From contig JANNHP010000160.1 in the NCBI GenBank assembly GCA_031404455.1, positions 1-25,187 of the forward strand: 25,187 nucleotides of DNA. The letters run 5' to 3'. Made by a program: the position numbers and the translations under genes. The stretch comes from JANNHP01 sp031404455 (GTDB lineage Bacteria > Planctomycetota > JAJSAM01 > JAJVHW01). Each line of letters starts with the position of its first letter. Positions within the stretch are counted from its first letter, which is position 1. The notes under the pieces were generated by a model. It saw only the letters and a list, made by a program, of their open reading frames with translations. It did no database searches and had not been told where the DNA came from. Of the stretch, positions 21,470 through 25,187 are shown piece after piece.

Positions 21470-22264
21470 CTACTCGAGCCGGAAGCGGATCGCAGGCAGC
21501 TTCAGCGTCGACCGGACGGCAGCGCCGTCCTCGGTCGCGGGCGAGAAACGCCATCCGCGGACGGCCTTGACGGCGGCTTCGTCGAACGCGTCGACGCGCG
21601 ACGACTGGACGATCCGCACCTCGCAGACGGTGCCGTCCGTCTCGACGTCGGCTTCGATCCGGACGAGCCCCTCGAGACCCTTCTCGCGCGCCGATCGAGG
21701 GTACGGGGGCGACTCGTAACGGACGATCCGCGCGGCGACGCGAACGGGCGGCGCAGGCGCAGGCGTCGCTTCGACGACGACGGACGACGAGGCCATCGAC
21801 GGCTGCGGAGCGGACGCCGTCCCCGAGCCGCCGCCCGATCCACCCGATCCACCCGATCCACCCGCGCGCGTTCCGCCGGCGCGGCTGCCGCGTCCCTTGC
21901 CGAAGCGGATGCCGCGGAGGGTCGAGACGCGCGGCACCCAGTCCGAGGGAAGGACGTCCGGCGCGTGCGCCCCGCCGTCGACCGCGATCGACGGCGCCGC
22001 GAGCGGCGGCGGCTCCTCGTCGGCCTCCTCGGGGACGAGCGCAGGAGCGGCGGGCTCGCCGCAGGGCAGGGCGTCCTCCATCGTGCGCCTTGGCGGCAGC
22101 ACGACCAGGTCCGGTTCGGCCGCGGCGCGCGCGACAGGGCGGAAGTCGATGCGCGCGTCCCCGGGCTCCTGCGGCGGATCCGCCGGCACGAGTCCGGCCG
22201 GAATCGCGGCGACGGTGGCGACGAGCACCGCGTGGATCGCGAGAGAGATGACGAGTGGGCGCAA
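21470..22264 (-). CDS. Energy transducer TonB family protein
   Basis: A 264-residue protein that starts at TTG (22262-22264) with GGAGG 6 bases upstream. Residues 4-26 form the signal anchor (ISLAIHAVLVATVAAIPAGL). Then come a Pro/Glu-rich stretch, a Gly/Ser linker (about 129-149) and the TonB C-terminal domain (about 175-264) with YPRSAREKGLEG, VRIEADVETDGTVCEVRI and AVKAVRGWRFSPA. TonB spans the periplasm and passes inner-membrane energy to outer-membrane transporters. No ExbB, ExbD or receptor is encoded in the window. A diderm envelope is implied. The neighbouring glycogen genes are on the same strand but need not be functionally linked. Confidence 0.9.
   Translation of the reverse strand: MRPLVISLAIHAVLVATVAAIPAGLVPADPPQEPGDARIDFRPVARAAAEPDLVVLPPRRTMEDALPCGEPAAPALVPEEADEEPPPLAAPSIAVDGGAHAPDVLPSDWVPRVSTLRGIRFGKGRGSRAGGTRAGGSGGSGGSGGGSGTASAPQPSMASSSVVVEATPAPAPPVRVAARIVRYESPPYPRSAREKGLEGLVRIEADVETDGTVCEVRIVQSSRVDAFDEAAVKAVRGWRFSPATEDGAAVRSTLKLPAIRFRLE
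21834..21863. repeat. Three-copy 9-bp tandem repeat (CCCGATCCA) in tonB
   Basis: CCCGATCCA is repeated three times (21834-21860) plus a partial CCC. It encodes the Gly-Ser-Gly units of the linker between the TonB anchor and the C-terminal domain. The unit keeps the frame, so copy number may vary with linker length. Confidence 0.9.
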
Positions 22265-22561
22265 GCGTCCCTCCGGGCCGCGCCGGGAACATCGCGCGCG
22301 CCCGGGAACGTCTCGGCAACGTTCGTGCCGCGCCCGTCGAAGCCGTCGCCGCGCGCCCGCCGTTCCCCGCAGCGCTCCGCCGTGGACGAGCGTTCACGCC
22401 CCCCGTGCCCTCGGCGGCACGCGGCGCGGCGCGCTCGCCGATCGCGCGCGACCGAGGTCACGCGCCGGCGCCGCAGGGCGGGTGATCTTCGCGCAGCGGC
22501 CGCGCGCGCCGCAGGTAGGTTGTCGTCGGCTCGCGGGTCGTCGCCGGCAGGAAGGAAACCG
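22265..22561. other. Divergent intergenic region between tonB and the DUF1275-STAS gene
   Basis: About 297 bases without a convincing gene. The only structure I note is a spaced inverted repeat, GAACGT (22306-22311) and ACGTTC (22319-22324), with a 7-base spacer, 41 bases upstream of the tonB TTG. It could be an operator, but the arms are short. No good -35/-10 pair is visible on either strand. Confidence 0.4.
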
Positions 22562-23728
22562 ATGCTCTCGGCGCAGGCCTACTCCTTCCGGATGAAGTCG
22601 CGTCTCGCGATCTCGCTCTCGTGGATCGGCGGATACGTGAACGTCGTCACGTTCCTCGTGTGCGGCACGATGGCGTCGCACGTCACGGGAAACACCACGA
22701 TCGCTCTGCTCCGCGACGTCGAGGGGCAGGAGCAGCTCGCCGGATACGCCGCGTTCGCGGTGGGCGCCTTCTTCGCCGGGACGATCCTCTCGGCGGTGCT
22801 CACCGAGGGCGCGCGCCGCGCGGGGTGGCGCTCGAAGTACGTCCTGCCGATCGCAGCCGAGTGCCTGTTCCTCCTGCTTCTCGCCCTCGAGATGCGCCGC
22901 ACGGCCGCCGCGTACGCCGGCCAGGACGACGCGTGGTGGGCGATGGTCGGGTACGCGTCCGCCGCGATGGGCATCCAGAACGCGACCATCACGCGTGTCT
23001 CGGGATCGGTGATCCGCACCACGCACGTCACGGGCGTCGTCACGGACATCGGTCTCGAGTCGGTGCAGGTGCTCCACCGGTGGCGCAGCCGCGCGCGCAC
23101 GTCCTCCTCGCTGCGCGGATCGAGGCTGCTGCGCATCGCGCGCCGCGAGCCTTCGGTGCTGCGCGTGCTGCTCCTGCTCGCCATCTTCGGATCGTTCGTG
23201 TTCGGCGCCGCCGCAGGCGCCTTCGCGTACTACTGGAACCCCTCGGTCGCCATGGTGCCGCCGCTCGTCTTCCTCTCGTTCATCGTCTGGATGGACGTGC
23301 GCAGTCCGATCGCCGACGTGAGGGAACTCGACGCCCTCGCCGACGTCTCCGGCCCGCTCCGCGAGATGCTGCCCCCCTCGGTCGGGGTCTACCGGCTGCA
23401 CTCCGGCGGGCGCGGCGATTCGCACCGCTCGCCCGACTTCCTCCAGTGGGCCGAACGGCTCCCGGTGACGTGGCGGGTCGTCGTCCTCTGCTTCAATCCG
23501 CGCGTGAGATTCGGCGAGGATGCGGCGCAGGGACTCATCGCCGCCGCCGAGAAGCTGGAACGCGACGGGAGGCACCTCGTGGTCGCGGGGATCTCCCGGA
23601 GCCAGTACTCGGCGTTCGAGCGATTCGGCGTGTTCCGCACGCTGTCCCGCGACGACGCGTGGTCCGACGTCGAGTTCGCGCTCGCGCGCGCGGTGTCGCT
23701 CGCCGCAGCGGAACCGTCGTCGGCCTGA
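22562..23728 (+). CDS. DUF1275 (YoaK-like) membrane protein fused to a STAS-like domain
   Basis: A 388-residue protein; AGGAAGGA lies 6 bases before the ATG. Residues about 12-245 are a DUF1275/YoaK family membrane domain: SWIGGYVNVVTFLVCGTMAS and HVTGNTTIAL (40-49), further helices, MGIQNATITRVSGSVIRTTH (136-155) and HVTGVVTDIG. A soluble linker follows (about 246-298). Residues about 300-380 (TWRVVVLCFNPRVRFGEDAA, EKLERDGRHLVVAGISRSQY, FERFGVFRTLSRDDAWSDVE) have the beta-alpha order of a STAS domain as found at the C-terminus of SulP anion transporters. The usual phosphorylatable D-x-S/T loop is not obvious. The function of DUF1275 is unknown; a transport role under STAS control is inference. 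Confidence 0.85.
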   Translation: MLSAQAYSFRMKSRLAISLSWIGGYVNVVTFLVCGTMASHVTGNTTIALLRDVEGQEQLAGYAAFAVGAFFAGTILSAVLTEGARRAGWRSKYVLPIAAECLFLLLLALEMRRTAAAYAGQDDAWWAMVGYASAAMGIQNATITRVSGSVIRTTHVTGVVTDIGLESVQVLHRWRSRARTSSSLRGSRLLRIARREPSVLRVLLLLAIFGSFVFGAAAGAFAYYWNPSVAMVPPLVFLSFIVWMDVRSPIADVRELDALADVSGPLREMLPPSVGVYRLHSGGRGDSHRSPDFLQWAERLPVTWRVVVLCFNPRVRFGEDAAQGLIAAAEKLERDGRHLVVAGISRSQYSAFERFGVFRTLSRDDAWSDVEFALARAVSLAAAEPSSA

Positions 23729-23930
23729 CGGGACGCGCGGGAGACCGGACGGGGCGAGACTGCGGTCGCGGCGCCACGCACGTTGCGACCCGGCCGCGCC
23801 GCGATGCCTCCCGCGCGGCACGTCCGCACCTCGCCGAGGCGGACGGACCGCTCCCGGCGACGGCACGCTGGGTGCTTCTCCTCGTCTCCCGGCGAGCGAC
23901 CGGGGTCGCCCGCCGCCGAGGAACCCTCCC

Positions 23931-24533
23931 ATGTCCGACACGATGGCCCCGAGAACGTGGACGTTTCCGCGCGCGTCCTGCCCGGCGATCGACGCGGCGA
24001 CGCGCGACACGTGGCGAGGCGTGTTCGTCTCACTCCTCGGCGAGCGACCGGTCCGCGTCCTCGACGTCGCCTCCGGCGACGGGTCGGCCGCTCTGCAGCT
24101 CGCAGCACTCGGCCACTACCCGCACGGCGTCGATCGCTCGCCCGAGGCGGTCCGCACGGCGCGCGCGCGCGCCGCGGAGCGCTTCGCTTCCGCGGAGTTC
24201 CGGGTCGGCCGGGCCGACGACCTCGACTTCCCCGCCGCGTCGTTCGACGCCGTCCACGCGCGCGACCTGCTGTCGTCGCTGCCCCACCCGCAGTGGGCGC
24301 TCGCGGAGTGGTTCCGCGTGCTGCGCCCCGGCGGACGCCTGATCGTCGCCGAGATCGCACAGCCCGGACGCCGCGACGTCGCCGCGGCCCAGCTCCGCGT
24401 CTCCGGCTTCGGCGACGTCGCCGTGCGGGAGATCCGCTGCTCCCGCCACGACGACCGCCGCGCGGGGCCGTGGTACCGGTGCCTCGCCGCGTCGCGGCGC
24501 CGTTGGATCGTCACCTCGGGGAAGAGGGCGTGA
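23931..24533 (+). CDS. Class I SAM-dependent methyltransferase
   Basis: A 200-residue protein with a Rossmann methyltransferase fold of the Methyltransf_11 type. Motif I is VRVLDVASGDGSAALQLAAL (41-60), with the SAM-binding acid further on in YPHGVDRSPEAV. Then come GRADDLDFPAASFDAVHARD and EWFRVLRPGGRLIVAEIAQP. The C-terminal part is short, so the substrate-binding region is minimal and the substrate cannot be predicted. The ATG at 23931 has GAGGAA upstream; an ATG four codons later is an alternative. Its stop overlaps the next gene (GTGA), so both should be co-translated. The preceding 202 bases contain no recognised feature. Confidence 0.85.
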   Translation: MSDTMAPRTWTFPRASCPAIDAATRDTWRGVFVSLLGERPVRVLDVASGDGSAALQLAALGHYPHGVDRSPEAVRTARARAAERFASAEFRVGRADDLDFPAASFDAVHARDLLSSLPHPQWALAEWFRVLRPGGRLIVAEIAQPGRRDVAAAQLRVSGFGDVAVREIRCSRHDDRRAGPWYRCLAASRRRWIVTSGKRA

Positions 24534-25187
24534 TTCGCGCGCTGCGAGTCCCGCCCGCCGCACGCATCGCCTGCGCGTTCTCGCTCGCCGCGTGCACCGC
24601 GCAGTTCTCGGCGCCCGAGCCCCGGTGGGAACCGATCGTCGTGTACGAGGGCGACGCGCCGTTCGAGCGCGTCCGCGCGGGCGACGCCGATCCGGCGAGC
24701 CCGGGACTCGAACTCGTCGGCGTGGACCAGGGCGGGAGCGTCGTGCTCGTCCGGTTCGAAGGCGAACGCGCGCGCTCCGAGGTGCTGCACCGGCAGGGCG
24801 GCGAGATGACGGGGCTCGCCATCGCCGACGTCGATCAGTCGGAGCTCGGCGCCGAGATCTACGCGGGCGGCGTGGACGAGGGAGAGAAGGGCGGCGCGGT
24901 CCTGCAGATCGTCGTCACGCCCGCGGGGCCGCGCGTCCGGCGTCTCTGGACCGGATCCGCGTACGTCCACGCGATCGAGCCCGTGCCGCCGCGCGCCGTC
25001 GGCGATCCGGTGAAGCTCCTCTTCACCACGTACGCGGGCGAGGTCCACCTGCTCACGCCTTCCCCCGCCGGAGCCGCGTGGGTGGACCGCGTCCTCCACC
25101 GCGAACCGGCGTCCGCGGACCCCGAGGCGACGAAGCTGAAGGACGCCGCGTTCCTCGCCGATCCGGCGGGCAACCCGCCGCACGAGG
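24530..25187 (+). CDS. Putative lipoprotein, C-terminus cut by the window edge
   Basis: An open frame of 219 codons that begins at GTG in a GTGA overlap with the methyltransferase stop and runs off the right edge without a stop. GAAGAGGG precedes the GTG. The start IRALRVPPAARIACAFSLAAC is a basic n-region, a short hydrophobic core and a lipobox-like LAAC (Cys22). The mature part is beta-rich with phrases such as LELVGVDQGGSVVLVRFEGE, GLAIADVDQSELGAEIYAGG and GAVLQIVVTPAGP. These resemble FG-GAP/VCBS-type beta-propeller blades, but the match is loose. Coupling to a methyltransferase is unexplained. Confidence 0.7.
   Translation, partial: MIRALRVPPAARIACAFSLAACTAQFSAPEPRWEPIVVYEGDAPFERVRAGDADPASPGLELVGVDQGGSVVLVRFEGERARSEVLHRQGGEMTGLAIADVDQSELGAEIYAGGVDEGEKGGAVLQIVVTPAGPRVRRLWTGSAYVHAIEPVPPRAVGDPVKLLFTTYAGEVHLLTPSPAGAAWVDRVLHREPASADPEATKLKDAAFLADPAGNPPHE

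Noticed and set aside
19542..21719. Plus-strand open frame opposite the debranching enzyme gene
   Set aside because: The product is almost pure Arg/Glu/Ala and the opposite strand encodes a clear GH133 enzyme.
1..25187. CRISPR array, integron, transposon ends or phage genes
   Set aside because: No regularly spaced repeats, integrase or transposase were seen. The repeats present are short tandem coding repeats and isolated inverted repeats.

Overview
The window is a very GC-rich, densely coded bacterial fragment. Three proteins have lipobox signal peptides, a fourth is a likely fragment of one, and there is a TonB protein, so the host is probably a diderm. The zinc-ribbon/Ala-Pro/transmembrane protein, the secreted alpha/alpha-toroid lipoprotein, the many GTG starts and the mixed gene content suggest Planctomycetota or a related uncultured lineage. 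That placement is inference, because no rRNA or other strong phylogenetic marker is present. I saw no tRNA, rRNA, CRISPR array, transposase or phage gene.

Layout. 1-890: the start of a GNAT acetyltransferase (-) runs off the left edge, diverging from a VapB/VapC-type toxin-antitoxin pair (+). 913-3259: uvrB (-) and a small unknown gene downstream of it. uvrB appears to lack any ATG, GTG or TTG start. 3344-4928 (+): a zinc-ribbon, Pro-rich, single-pass membrane protein, then an overlapping cupin lipoprotein. 4931-7076 (-): a compact operon of a toroid-repeat lipoprotein, a multi-pass membrane protein and a stand-alone NIL domain. 7156-8001 (-): a helical lipoprotein of unknown function. 8118-9812 (+): a two-domain iron/thiamine-type ABC permease. 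9828-9889: a long inverted repeat between convergent genes. 9904-11957 (-): an M20 amidohydrolase and a class IV aminotransferase, overlapping. 12118-12600 (-): a ferritin-like protein with degenerate metal motifs and a clear promoter with a palindrome upstream.

12912-21413 (-) is the main feature. It is a four-gene glycogen/alpha-glucan operon in transcription order: GH133 debranching enzyme, GT4 glycosyltransferase, GH57 hydrolase, and a 1388-residue fusion of a GT3-type glycogen synthase with a GT35-type alpha-glucan phosphorylase. All junctions overlap by 1 or 4 bases. The operon thus carries synthesis, debranching, hydrolysis and phosphorolysis, with opposing synthase and phosphorylase activities apparently joined in one chain. 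tonB (-) lies just upstream. 22562-25187 (+): a DUF1275 (YoaK-like) membrane protein fused to a STAS-like domain, then a methyltransferase overlapping a lipoprotein that runs off the right edge.

Translational coupling is used heavily. vapB/vapC, M20/aminotransferase, GT4/GH57, GH57/fusion and methyltransferase/lipoprotein all share a GTGA stop-start overlap.
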